From NCBI RefSeq assembly GCF_009708215.1, contig NZ_CP046175.1, positions 558,001 to 622,000 on the forward strand: DNA of 64,000 nt, read 5' to 3'. Each line of letters opens with the position of its first letter. Within the stretch, counting starts at the first letter, position 1. A program made the translations under genes and the position numbers. Positions 34,795 to 43,100 of this stretch are shown in pieces. A model generated the notes under the pieces. The model was not told the origin of the DNA, ran no database searches, and saw only the letters and a program-made list of their open reading frames with translations. This DNA is from Occultella kanbiaonis (lineage in GTDB: Bacteria > Actinomycetota > Actinomycetes > Actinomycetales > Beutenbergiaceae).

Positions 34795-35130
34795 TCACGG
34801 CGGCCACCCGTCGGTCACGGACGTCGTGGCGGGCGGCCCGATCACGAGCAGGATCCCGGGCGGGGAGGGGATCCGGTCGCCGGTGCGGACCAGCCCGCGC
34901 CCGCCCACCCGGACGCCCGTGCTGGTGCCGACCGGGCCGATGACCAGCGGATACGGCACGCCGGTGACGGAGTTGACCATGACGCAGATCGACCCGCTGG
35001 TGGCCAGCGGCAGCCCGCTCGCCGAGATGAGCGGGGGCAGCACGGCGATGATCGTGCCGGTGTCGGGTGCGCCGGCCGCGCCGGGCGTCACCATGACGCT
35101 CGCGCCGATGCTCACGGGTGCTCCGGGCAT
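34795..35130 (-). CDS. PAAR-like spike-tip protein (Pvc10 type)
   Basis: A 111-residue Gly/Pro/Val-rich protein. The segments APVSIGASVMVTPGAAGAPD, TSGSICVMVNSVTGVPYPLV and GGRGLVRTGDRIPSPPGILL recall PAAR-type cones that sharpen the spike and can carry effectors. The usual metal-binding His and Cys pattern is weak: one Cys and no His are present. It lies next to the gpV-like spike gene, as expected. The ATG is at 35130. Confidence 0.75.
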   Translation of the reverse strand: MPGAPVSIGASVMVTPGAAGAPDTGTIIAVLPPLISASGLPLATSGSICVMVNSVTGVPYPLVIGPVGTSTGVRVGGRGLVRTGDRIPSPPGILLVIGPPATTSVTDGWPP

Positions 35131-35152
35131 GTCCGTACCTCCCCCTGCTCGC

Positions 35153-35959
35153 TCATGGACCGAAACTGGTCAGGCCGTTGATGGACACGGACACGCCCTG
35201 CACGGTCACCCCGGTGCCCCCGCGGACCGTGGCGGACAGGCCGCCGGCCAGCTCCGCCGTCGTGCCGGCCCGGGCGGTCAGGGAGGTGCCGGCGTCCAGG
35301 GCGATCGAGCCGCCGGCCTGCAGGGTCAGGTCGCCCGAGGCCTGCAACGTCACCGACGCCGCCGAGGTCAGGGTGGCGTCCCCGTCCTGGTCGAGGGTGA
35401 CCGTGGTGGCGCCGGACTTCACCTGCACGGTGCCGCCGCTCGCGCCGGACTGGTCGAGCCGCAGTTCGGTCTGCCCGGCGGTCGCCGTCACCGTGCCGTC
35501 CACGATCCGCACCGTGATCTTCGGCGGCATCTCGATGATCAGCTCCCGCGCCGGGTCGTCGCTGGGGTGGTTGCGCAGCGCCGCGAGCACGCTCGCGTCG
35601 TCGCCGGCGTCCAGGGGCAGCCGGAGCACGATCTCGTCGGTCGTCGAAAGCGGCGGCCGGTCGGCGTCGTCGTAGAACCGGGCGATCACGAGTGGGGCGT
35701 TCACATCCCCGTGGTCGAACGCGACGAGCACCAGGTCGCCGACGTTCGGGATGCCGACGGTGCCGACGTGCCCGGTGCCGACCGGGACCCGCTTCAGCAG
35801 CAGGCCGGAGTTCTTCAGGGCGACGTCGACGCCGTAGTTGTCGTCGTCGTCGGCACTCGTGTGCGGGTACACGGCCTCGACCACGCCGAGCTCGGTGCTG
35901 CGCACCGCCGCCAGCTCGTGCCGCACGATCGCGGCGATGGTGTCGACGATCGTGGTCAC
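35153..35959 (-). CDS. CIS spike protein, gpV/gp5-like
   Basis: A 268-residue protein. Residues about 30-100 form an OB-fold spike base with VPVGTGHVGTVGIPNVGDLV and DVNAPLVIARFYDD. From about 150 onward there is a repetitive beta-prism region (TTVTLDQDGDATLTSAASVT, LQASGDLTLQAGGSIALDAG) like the needle of gp5/VgrG, with no lysozyme domain. The start is GTG at 35959, overlapping the hub gene by GTGA. In PVC-type systems hub and spike are often one fused protein (Pvc8/VgrG); here they are separate, as in phages Mu and P2. Confidence 0.9.
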   Translation of the reverse strand: MTTIVDTIAAIVRHELAAVRSTELGVVEAVYPHTSADDDDNYGVDVALKNSGLLLKRVPVGTGHVGTVGIPNVGDLVLVAFDHGDVNAPLVIARFYDDADRPPLSTTDEIVLRLPLDAGDDASVLAALRNHPSDDPARELIIEMPPKITVRIVDGTVTATAGQTELRLDQSGASGGTVQVKSGATTVTLDQDGDATLTSAASVTLQASGDLTLQAGGSIALDAGTSLTARAGTTAELAGGLSATVRGGTGVTVQGVSVSINGLTSFGP

Positions 35960-37008
35960 GGCGCACCCCCTGTGGCAGTCGTGGCAGCGGCGGCAGCACC
36001 GACGAGGCTGCGCAGCCACACGTCGGTGGTGAAGCCGTGCGTCTTCTCCAGGCGGTGCTCGACCGCGCTCACCTGATGGTTGCCGTCCGGAACCCCCGAG
36101 TCGGGCCGGTCCGGGAAGTCCTCAAGGCGCACCAGCGCGCCGAGGGCCAGCTGTGGCCGGCCCTGGATCCGGACCCGCCCGGTGACGGCGGTCGCGGCCA
36201 GGTGCTCGGCGAGCGCCTGCGCGGCGGTGGCCGCCCCGGCCGCGGTGCGCAGCGACCCGCGTTCGAGCAGCAGGGTGGGCGCGTCGGTGCCGGACGTGCC
36301 CGCGAAGGACGTGAAGTCCTTCGTGAGCCATGCCCATGACTCGTCGCCGCGGGAGCCGCCGGGGCTCTCGCCGAATGCCGTCACGGTCGCGGCGACCGGC
36401 CGGATCCGGGTCAGGTCCGCCTCGAGGACGTGCTCGCCGTAGCGCAGCACGTGCACGGATCTGGTGCCGCCGAACGCCTCGAAGACGAGTTCGCCGTCGG
36501 GCGTGAAGTAGGTGTCCAGCCCCGCCAGGGCGGCGAGGTCGCGCACGTGCCGGCACGCGTCCCGGCGTCCGTCCACCACGTAGGCGTGCAGGCTCGGCCC
36601 GGCGTCCGCCCGCGCCACCGTGACGCCGGCGGCGTCCGCGAGGGCCCGGACCACGTCCCCGGCGGTCGTGTCCTCGAACGTGCGGTCCATCCTGGTGCGC
36701 AGCAGCGCGTCGGCCCTGGAGTGGGCGATGATCCGGGTGGTGCGCAGGTCCGGCTCGACGGCGACCACGGTGCCGGTGAACACGACGACCAGTGCGGGGT
36801 CGGCGTCGGAGTAGCCGAGCTCGACGCGGGCGTCCGCCCCGGGGACGGCGGTCAGGGCGCCGACCTGGCCGGCGACGATGGTCACCTCGTCGGCCGGGGT
36901 GCCCAGATCCGAGCGCACCACGATCTCGACGACGGTGGACGCCTTCGGCTCGACGGTGGTGTCGATCACCTGGTCGCCGATGGTGAGCCGGTAGGCCGGT
37001 CGCAGCAT
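35956..37008 (-). CDS. CIS hub protein, gpD/gp27-like
   Basis: A 350-residue protein resembling phage late control gene D / VgrG N-terminal domains. YRLTIGDQVIDTTVEPKAST at the start, VTIVAGQVGALTAVPGADAR, the VELGYSDADPALVVVFTGTV strand pair and TTAGDVVRALADAAGVTVAR in the middle match the gp27 two-barrel architecture. It should form the trimeric hub that joins tube and spike. It couples to the spike gene by GTGA. Together they replace the VgrG-like fusion. Confidence 0.9.
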   Translation of the reverse strand: MLRPAYRLTIGDQVIDTTVEPKASTVVEIVVRSDLGTPADEVTIVAGQVGALTAVPGADARVELGYSDADPALVVVFTGTVVAVEPDLRTTRIIAHSRADALLRTRMDRTFEDTTAGDVVRALADAAGVTVARADAGPSLHAYVVDGRRDACRHVRDLAALAGLDTYFTPDGELVFEAFGGTRSVHVLRYGEHVLEADLTRIRPVAATVTAFGESPGGSRGDESWAWLTKDFTSFAGTSGTDAPTLLLERGSLRTAAGAATAAQALAEHLAATAVTGRVRIQGRPQLALGALVRLEDFPDRPDSGVPDGNHQVSAVEHRLEKTHGFTTDVWLRSLVGAAAAATTATGGAP

Positions 37009-37011
37009 GGC

Positions 37012-38022
37012 TCAGCCCTCCCCGCCGGTCAGCCAGTCCCGCAGCGCCGGGCTGGTGGTGGCCGGATCGGCGTCGTCGAGGGCGGCGAGCACGGCGGTGC
37101 GAAGGCCGGCGCCATGGAGGGCGGTCACGTCCACGGCGGTCACGTCGCCGTCGGTCGCATCTGCCGCGGTCGTGCCGGGGCCAGCGGCGGTCACGTCGCC
37201 GTCGCCTCGTGCGGAATCCTCGGGGACGGCGTCACCGAACACGTCCGCCGGGGAGAGGGGTTCGGGCACCGGTGCCCGAACCAGATTCGGCACGAACACC
37301 TGGAGCAGGTGCGAGCGCAGCGCGCCGAGGTGGGGGTCGAGGGCGGCCCGCAGCATCGCCCGGGCCAGGCGGGCCCGGTGGGCGGTGTCGAAGTCGGCGG
37401 ACTGCGTCATGTCCAGGTAGGCGTTGACCAGGTAGGCCCGCTGCGCGCGGACGTCGGTCCCGGGGTGCTCGGCCACCCGCATGAGCCGGTCGAACCGGTC
37501 GATGCTCGTGCGCAACGCCTCCCGGGCGAGCGTCCAGACGTACCGGGCGAACAGTGCGCCGGCGTCACGGCGGTGCCGCTCCGCCTGCTCGAGCAGCGCG
37601 TCCGCGGTCGGGTGCTCGCGCTGCAGCGACAGCGCCAGACGCAGGTCGGCGAGCACCGGCCCTGAGGCCTCGAGCCGGAGCAGGTGCTCCTCGGCGAGCA
37701 CGTCGGCCAGGTCCCCGCCGACCCGGCTGAACCCGAGGAGGCGGGCACCGACGTCGACCGGCACGCGCGACCACAGGCCCACCGAACCCACCGGCCGGCC
37801 GGACGCGAGCCGCTCCTGGTGCACCTCGAGCGTGACCACGGATCCAGGCCCTTGCGTCACGGAGCCGCGCAGCACGTCCGCGAGCCGCACGGCCAGGGTG
37901 ACGCGGCGGACCTGCCGGCCGGGCGCGCCGTCCCGCCAGGGGCCGAGGTCGGCGTCGTCGATGACCACCTGGACGATGGTGCCCGCGTCCAGGATCTCCG
38001 AGGTCACGGCGTGCTCGTTCAT
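37012..38022 (-). CDS. CIS-associated protein of unknown function
   Basis: A 336-residue protein not recognised as any standard CIS part. Residues 1-110 are beta-rich (GTIVQVVIDDADLGPW, QVRRVTLAVRLADVLRG, GSVVTLEVHQERL). The middle is helical and Arg/Ala-rich (RLALSLQREHPTADALLEQA to LRAALDPHLGALRSHLLQVF). The C-terminal 80 residues are acidic and Thr/Ala-rich. It overlaps the 1343-aa gene by four bases (ATGA) and lies three bases before the hub gene, so it is firmly in the operon. It might be an adaptor or chaperone of the giant protein upstream of it, but that is inference only. Confidence 0.75.
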   Translation of the reverse strand: MNEHAVTSEILDAGTIVQVVIDDADLGPWRDGAPGRQVRRVTLAVRLADVLRGSVTQGPGSVVTLEVHQERLASGRPVGSVGLWSRVPVDVGARLLGFSRVGGDLADVLAEEHLLRLEASGPVLADLRLALSLQREHPTADALLEQAERHRRDAGALFARYVWTLAREALRTSIDRFDRLMRVAEHPGTDVRAQRAYLVNAYLDMTQSADFDTAHRARLARAMLRAALDPHLGALRSHLLQVFVPNLVRAPVPEPLSPADVFGDAVPEDSARGDGDVTAAGPGTTAADATDGDVTAVDVTALHGAGLRTAVLAALDDADPATTSPALRDWLTGGEG

Positions 38023-41000
38023 GCGCGTGCATCCCTCGCCAGATTGTCCAGCACGGCCGGGAACCGCACTTCGATGGTGGTGTCCCCGATCGCCACGGCC
38101 GGGGACGTGAGAGTGGTGCCGGTGATGGTGGTGGTCGGCGGCACCGCGACCGCGATCGCGCCGGTGGCCGGGTCGATGGTCCACTCCCCGCGCTGGGTCC
38201 ACCGCTTCTGGACGAGCGCGGTGTACACCCGGTCGGCCGGGTCCCCGGTGGCGGCGACCACGCCGGTGATGTTCGTCCAGATCCCGAGGGTCGCGACGAA
38301 GTCCAGGCCCCAGACGAACCGGCGCAACGTGGCCGCGGCCACGGCCGGGTGCGCGCCGGGCTCGCTGTCCCCGGGGGAGTCGATGTCCTCGACGATCCAC
38401 CGCTCGCCCACGGCGAGCGCGGTCCGCCTACGGATCCCGCCGACGCCGAACGTGGCCGTCTCGCCGCCGATGCCCACGGCGCCGACGCCGAAACCCGAGT
38501 CGAGCGTCGGTGGGGCGATGAGCACGGGCGCGGGATCGCCGGGCAGGAACACCGGCGCTCCGGCGGTCCCACCGGTGGCCGCCGCCCGGTTCGAGGCGAC
38601 CACGCTGAGGTCGGTGTGGGCCGCGGGCGGGGCCACCGAGTCGTCCTGGAACCGCCCGAGGATCCCCTCCGGCGCGGTCTCGTTGTTGATCCAGCCGGCG
38701 AGATAGGCGTTCACCGAGCGCCGCCCGGTCGCGCCACCGGTGACGGCGTCCGCCTGCACCAGGAAGTGGATCGCCGCGGTCGCCGGGATGGCGATGTTGA
38801 ACGCCGGGTCCCCGGTGGCCACGCTGATGCCGCCACCCGCGACCGGGGTGACGTTGAAGCTGCCGCTCTGGTCGATGCAGCTGTCCAGGAACATCGTGAC
38901 CCGGCCGAGCAGCACCGTCTTGACGATGCTCGGCTCGCGGTCGATGCCCACGTCGTAGTCGTCGTTGCCGTTGCCGTCCACGAACGCGCGCACCCCGAAC
39001 GTGCCCACGTTGTCCGCGAGCATCGTGGCCCGCAGCGCGTTGCCCGGGTCCCGGGTCACGGTCGGCCCGTCGGCCGCGGACAGGGCGACGATCGCCGCGG
39101 CGTCGTCGCCGCCGTCGGCGGCCGGGATGCCCCGCAGCCGGTGCGCGTCCCAGACCACCGGCACGCCCGCGGGCCGGACCACCACGGTGAACTCGATCGG
39201 ACGATCGGGGCGCACGCAGTTCTCCAGCAGCGGGATCGGCGGGTTCGTGGTCGGGTTGTCGTCGAAGTCCACCGGGGCCGGCACCGCGCGGCCGGGCACC
39301 ACGTGCGCCGGCACCGGCGAGTTCCCGAGCCGCGCCGTGTTCGCCTCGGTGGCGGGGATCGTCATGGTGAGGTTGCTGAGCTCGACGACCGTGAGCACGG
39401 CCCGGTCGCCGTCGGCCTCCACGCCGTCCACCCCGAGCTGCAGCACGGCGTCGCGCAGGGCACCGCTGACCGCGGCGCCCTCGACCCAGAACGCGGAGCC
39501 GGCCGCCGGGATGCCCGCCGCCGGCAGCAGCACCGGTGCGACGACCTCGGCCTGCCCGGCGGCGGCCACCTCGTCGGCGGCCGCGAAGAACCGCGTCCGG
39601 GCGTCCAGGCGGCCCAGGCTGAGCGTGCCCGTGAAGTCCGCGGGCAGGGCCTGGCGCACGGTGATCAGCGCCCGGCCGGCGTGGAAGCCGGCGTCCTGCA
39701 CCTGGACGAACCGTCCCGGGGTGATCTTGTCCGCCTCGGAGAGCGTCACCGGCGCGGCACCGGCCGCGGACCGGGTCCGGTGCAGGTCGAGGAACACCTC
39801 GACGGCGGTCATCGGGTGGGTCTGGCTCAGGCCGGGGGTGCCGGAGACCGTCACGGCGAGCGTCAGCACCACGTCCCCCATCGTGGCGCTCGCGGTGCGG
39901 CCCTCCGCGAACAGGGTGACGCCGGCGGCAAGTGCCGCGGAGTCGAAGACGTTGTCGACGCCGTCGAACGTGATCTCGGTGCCGCCCGCGGCGGCGTCGA
40001 AGAACCGGACCGCGTCGCTGGACGCCTCGAGGCGCCCGGACCCGGTGAACGCGGGGGTGCGCAGCACCACCGGGCGCCGGGCCGGGCTCGTGTGGACCTT
40101 GCGCACGAGCACCACGTCCGGGCCGGTGATGGCCGGGACCACGTCCGCGACGGCCCGGTCCACCACGATGATCTCGGCCGGGGTGCCGGAGTACCGGAAG
40201 CAGGTGGCGTTGCCGCGCACGTCGGCCAGGGACTGGGTTGCGGTGCGGAGCAGGAACGGCCCGTCAACGGAGATCACGTAGATGCCGGGACCCTTCTCCG
40301 GGACGACGCCCCCGGGGAAGGTGAAGTTCCCGTCGGCGTCGGTCCTGCTGCGGATCGGAGTGCCGGCGTGCGCCGCGGCCGAAGTGACGGCGACCTCGCC
40401 ACCGAGGTATTCGCCGTCGGCGGCCATCAGCACGTACGGGCGGTCCGCGAACGCAGTGCCGTCGGTGAACGTGATCCGGCCGACCACGGGGGAGGTGCCG
40501 GGTTCGGCCGGGGTGCGGCACCATTTCGGCTGCGGCGGGCTGGGGCACGGTTGGCCCCACGGGACCACGAAGTCGGCGACGCCGGTGGCGGTGCCGTCGT
40601 CAAGGCACCAGCCGCCGCCGCCCGCGCCGTCGGGCACCTGGTCGAGGGTGATCGGTTCCGGCACCTGCGCCGGCATCGCGGATTCCTTGACGAACATCAG
40701 CTCGGTGCGCCGGTTCGGGCGCCACGCGGACTGGGTGCTCAGCACCGGGTCCTGCTCGCCGCAGCCGATCCAGCGCAGCGGCCCGGAGTCGCACCCCTCG
40801 CTCGCGTTCGGCATCAGCCGGGCGGTCGGCAGGTTCAGCGGGCCGTTGCCGAGGTACTCCCGGATCAGCACCGGCCAGGTCGCGTCGCCGACGATGCCGT
40901 CCGGGGTGAGGCCGTGATCGGACTGGAAGGTGCGGACGGCGGTGTCGGTCAGTTCCGGGTCCGCGCCCACGTTGCCGAAGAACCGGCCGAGGTCGGCCAG

Positions 41001-42050
41001 CATGAACTGGTACTCGCGGGTGCCCCAGGTGTCCTTGACGGTCGTGATGGTCCCGAACGGCCGGGTGCGGCGTAGCTCGTCCCATTCCGCGACGGCGGCC
41101 GCTGGGTTCGAACCGAACGTCATCATCGCGTAGGTGGCCCGGGCCCGGCGCTCGGAGAGGGACTGGTTGTAGTCGTCGCCGCCGGTCAGGTCGGTGTGCC
41201 CGACGATCAACAGCCGCTCGTCCGGGTGCGCGTCGGAGTACGCGATCACCTGGGCGAGCACGTGCCGCTCGCACGGCTCCACGAAGGACTTGTCGAAGTG
41301 GAAGGTGATCACGAAGACGGTGCCGATCTTCGCGCCGCGGCGCAGCACGATGGTGACCGACGCCGTCGCCCCCTCGATCACCCGCACCGTCGCGGACCCG
41401 GTGAGCACCTCGTGCTGCCCGGTGGGGTTGCGGGTGTCGTCGACGAGCGCGCTCGCGGTGTACTGGCCGGCCGGGAACGGGTCGGCGAACCAGGTGTCCG
41501 GGCGGATCCGGTTCGTGAGCACCCGGTCAAGGGCGGTGCCGTCGTCGGTGGTGCCGGCCACGCTGACCCGGACCCGATCCATGTCGAAGGCCGGGTCGCC
41601 CTCGACCACCACGGTGACGGCGAGCTTGCCGTCGGTGACCGTCGGCGGCGGGGGCGGCGGGATGATCACCTCCTCGACGTCGATCGGTTCGGCGTCGGTG
41701 AGCTCGCGCAGCGCCAGCGTGTACTCGAACGCGCTCGGCCGGCCGGCGACCTCGCGCACGTCCATCCGCTCGACGATGACCCGGTCCACGGACGTCGCGG
41801 CGGAGATGTCCGAGACGAACGGGACCGGGTCGCCGGCGTGGAACCGTTCGCGGACCGCCGCCAGGTGCTCCTTCGTGTCCGGTGCGGTGAGCACCCCGGT
41901 GAGCATCAGCCGGGCACCGCGACGGCCGAGGGCCTGCAGGAAGTCCCCCTCGAGGGCAGGCACGCGGTGGCGCACGAGTGCGTGGTCCTCGTCGGAGGAG
42001 ACCACCTGCACCTGTTCCAGCTCGAGCTCACCGAGCATGGGCCGCACCAT
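38019..42050 (-). CDS. Large CIS-associated protein with interrupted OmpA-like domain
   Basis: A 1343-residue multidomain protein. Residues 1-118 are homologous to the 180-aa CIS protein at 42.6 kb (shared VRPMLG start and VREVAGRPSAFEYTLALREL). After a PPPPPP linker and an Ig-like domain (140-240) comes an OmpA-type peptidoglycan-binding domain: FDKSFVEPCERHVLAQVI, LIVGHTDLTGGDDYNQSLSE, RRARATYAMM (252-310). Its last strand (GCGEQDP, PNRRTELMF, 430-454) follows only after an insert holding a PG_binding_1-like motif (AVRTFQSDHGLTPDGIVGDA, 371-390). The remaining 890 residues are beta-rich modules. No signal peptide. It may anchor the particle to peptidoglycan or be a very large baseplate/fibre element. 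Confidence 0.8.
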   Translation of the reverse strand: MVRPMLGELELEQVQVVSSDEDHALVRHRVPALEGDFLQALGRRGARLMLTGVLTAPDTKEHLAAVRERFHAGDPVPFVSDISAATSVDRVIVERMDVREVAGRPSAFEYTLALRELTDAEPIDVEEVIIPPPPPPTVTDGKLAVTVVVEGDPAFDMDRVRVSVAGTTDDGTALDRVLTNRIRPDTWFADPFPAGQYTASALVDDTRNPTGQHEVLTGSATVRVIEGATASVTIVLRRGAKIGTVFVITFHFDKSFVEPCERHVLAQVIAYSDAHPDERLLIVGHTDLTGGDDYNQSLSERRARATYAMMTFGSNPAAAVAEWDELRRTRPFGTITTVKDTWGTREYQFMLADLGRFFGNVGADPELTDTAVRTFQSDHGLTPDGIVGDATWPVLIREYLGNGPLNLPTARLMPNASEGCDSGPLRWIGCGEQDPVLSTQSAWRPNRRTELMFVKESAMPAQVPEPITLDQVPDGAGGGGWCLDDGTATGVADFVVPWGQPCPSPPQPKWCRTPAEPGTSPVVGRITFTDGTAFADRPYVLMAADGEYLGGEVAVTSAAAHAGTPIRSRTDADGNFTFPGGVVPEKGPGIYVISVDGPFLLRTATQSLADVRGNATCFRYSGTPAEIIVVDRAVADVVPAITGPDVVLVRKVHTSPARRPVVLRTPAFTGSGRLEASSDAVRFFDAAAGGTEITFDGVDNVFDSAALAAGVTLFAEGRTASATMGDVVLTLAVTVSGTPGLSQTHPMTAVEVFLDLHRTRSAAGAAPVTLSEADKITPGRFVQVQDAGFHAGRALITVRQALPADFTGTLSLGRLDARTRFFAAADEVAAAGQAEVVAPVLLPAAGIPAAGSAFWVEGAAVSGALRDAVLQLGVDGVEADGDRAVLTVVELSNLTMTIPATEANTARLGNSPVPAHVVPGRAVPAPVDFDDNPTTNPPIPLLENCVRPDRPIEFTVVVRPAGVPVVWDAHRLRGIPAADGGDDAAAIVALSAADGPTVTRDPGNALRATMLADNVGTFGVRAFVDGNGNDDYDVGIDREPSIVKTVLLGRVTMFLDSCIDQSGSFNVTPVAGGGISVATGDPAFNIAIPATAAIHFLVQADAVTGGATGRRSVNAYLAGWINNETAPEGILGRFQDDSVAPPAAHTDLSVVASNRAAATGGTAGAPVFLPGDPAPVLIAPPTLDSGFGVGAVGIGGETATFGVGGIRRRTALAVGERWIVEDIDSPGDSEPGAHPAVAAATLRRFVWGLDFVATLGIWTNITGVVAATGDPADRVYTALVQKRWTQRGEWTIDPATGAIAVAVPPTTTITGTTLTSPAVAIGDTTIEVRFPAVLDNLARDARA

Positions 42051-42089
42051 CGCTCACCCTCCTTGTCCGCGGTCGCCTGGTGTTCTCGC

Positions 42090-42506
42090 TCAGGGCTTGA
42101 GCGAGTTCAGGTGGGTGGTGATCGCCGTGATCAGGTCCAGCAGCTCGGTCTTGACCTGGTCCACCGACGGCAGCCCGGTGACCACCGACGCGACGTCCGC
42201 GATCGACTCGATGGCACCGGTCTCACCGGGCAGGATCTTCTTCGCGGCATCCAGGAACGCCGGGATCTTCCCGGTGAACTCGGCCACCTCGCCCAGGCCC
42301 GGGATGGCGCCGACGTCGAGGTTCTGGATCTCGGTCTTGAGCTTGTTCATCAGCTCGACGAGCAGGTCGATGAGCTCGGTGACCTGCGGCACCAGGGACG
42401 CGATCGCCTGGATCGCGGGCTTGATGGTGGCCACGTTGTCGTCGAGGAACGACTTGAAGTCGGCGAGCACCGCCTTGAGTTCCTCGAAGAGGTTCGGTTC
42501 GGCCAT
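42090..42506 (-). CDS. Small helical CIS-associated protein
   Basis: A 138-residue protein, nearly all amphipathic helix, with heptad-like Leu/Ile/Val spacing (FEELKAVLADFKSFLDDNVA, TELIDLLVELMNKLKTEIQ). It has one Pro/Gly-rich turn (GAIPGLGEVAEFTGKIP). It lies between two genes that share an adaptor domain. Function unknown; a short coiled-coil scaffold, or a cargo or assembly factor, is possible. It is too short to be a conventional tape measure for a contractile tube. Confidence 0.75.
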   Translation of the reverse strand: MAEPNLFEELKAVLADFKSFLDDNVATIKPAIQAIASLVPQVTELIDLLVELMNKLKTEIQNLDVGAIPGLGEVAEFTGKIPAFLDAAKKILPGETGAIESIADVASVVTGLPSVDQVKTELLDLITAITTHLNSLKP

Positions 42507-42556
42507 GATCGGCTCCCGTCTGGGTGGGTCCTGCGTCGGTGTCTTCGGAGGTGGGG

Positions 42557-43099
42557 TCAGCCGCCGGTGGCTTCCCGGAACGCGCGCAGCCGCTCGAGGA
42601 GACCGGTCAGCGGCGTCACGAACGCCTCGAGGCCGGTGGCGAACGGCGGCGTGATGTCGAGCCCGTCGAGGAGGTCGCCGAGCAGGTCGTCGGCCTCGCC
42701 GAGGATGTCCGCCTCGAGGGCGGCGGTGGACGCCGGCGCGACGGGCTCGGTGAACTCGCGCAGGGTGAGCACGTAGGCGAACGCGCCCGGCCGCCCGGCC
42801 AGCTCACGGACCTGCAGGTCGTCCACGAGGACCTCCTCGACGGAGGTGTCCGCAGTGATGTCCGCGACGAACGCGACCGGTTCCCCGGTGCGGACCTGCG
42901 CCTTCAGCTCCTCGATGAGGGTGGCGGCGGCGGTGTCCGTGGCGACCCCGCGCACCCGCACCCCGGTAGGGGCCCGGCCGAGGTTCTGCAGCATCGACCC
43001 GTCCTTGCCCACGGCCTGGTGCTCGGCGACGGCACGCAGGTCGCTGGTGGTCAGGTCCTGCACCTGCGGCAGTTCGAGGGTGCCGAGCATCGGTCGCAT
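42557..43099 (-). CDS. CIS adaptor-domain protein (homologous to N-terminus of the 1343-aa protein)
   Basis: A 180-residue protein. The first 120 residues match the start of the 1343-residue protein: RPMLGTLELPQVQ, then EPVAFVADITADTSVEEVLV, then VRELAGRPGAFAYVLTLREF. This type of domain resembles P2 gpU-like or DNA-circulation-protein N-terminal domains of phage tails, which is a family guess and not certain. The rest is helical and acidic. In PVC-type loci the Pvc7 protein (LysM-bearing) lies at about this position; no LysM motif is visible here. It starts one base after the stop of the disordered protein gene. Confidence 0.75.
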   Translation of the reverse strand: MRPMLGTLELPQVQDLTTSDLRAVAEHQAVGKDGSMLQNLGRAPTGVRVRGVATDTAAATLIEELKAQVRTGEPVAFVADITADTSVEEVLVDDLQVRELAGRPGAFAYVLTLREFTEPVAPASTAALEADILGEADDLLGDLLDGLDITPPFATGLEAFVTPLTGLLERLRAFREATGG

Positions 43100-43100
43100 G

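Noticed and set aside
37012-38022. Unknown 336-aa protein as the missing AAA+ ATPase
   Set aside because: No Walker A (GxxxxGK[ST]) or Walker B motif is present in this protein or in any other protein of the CIS block.
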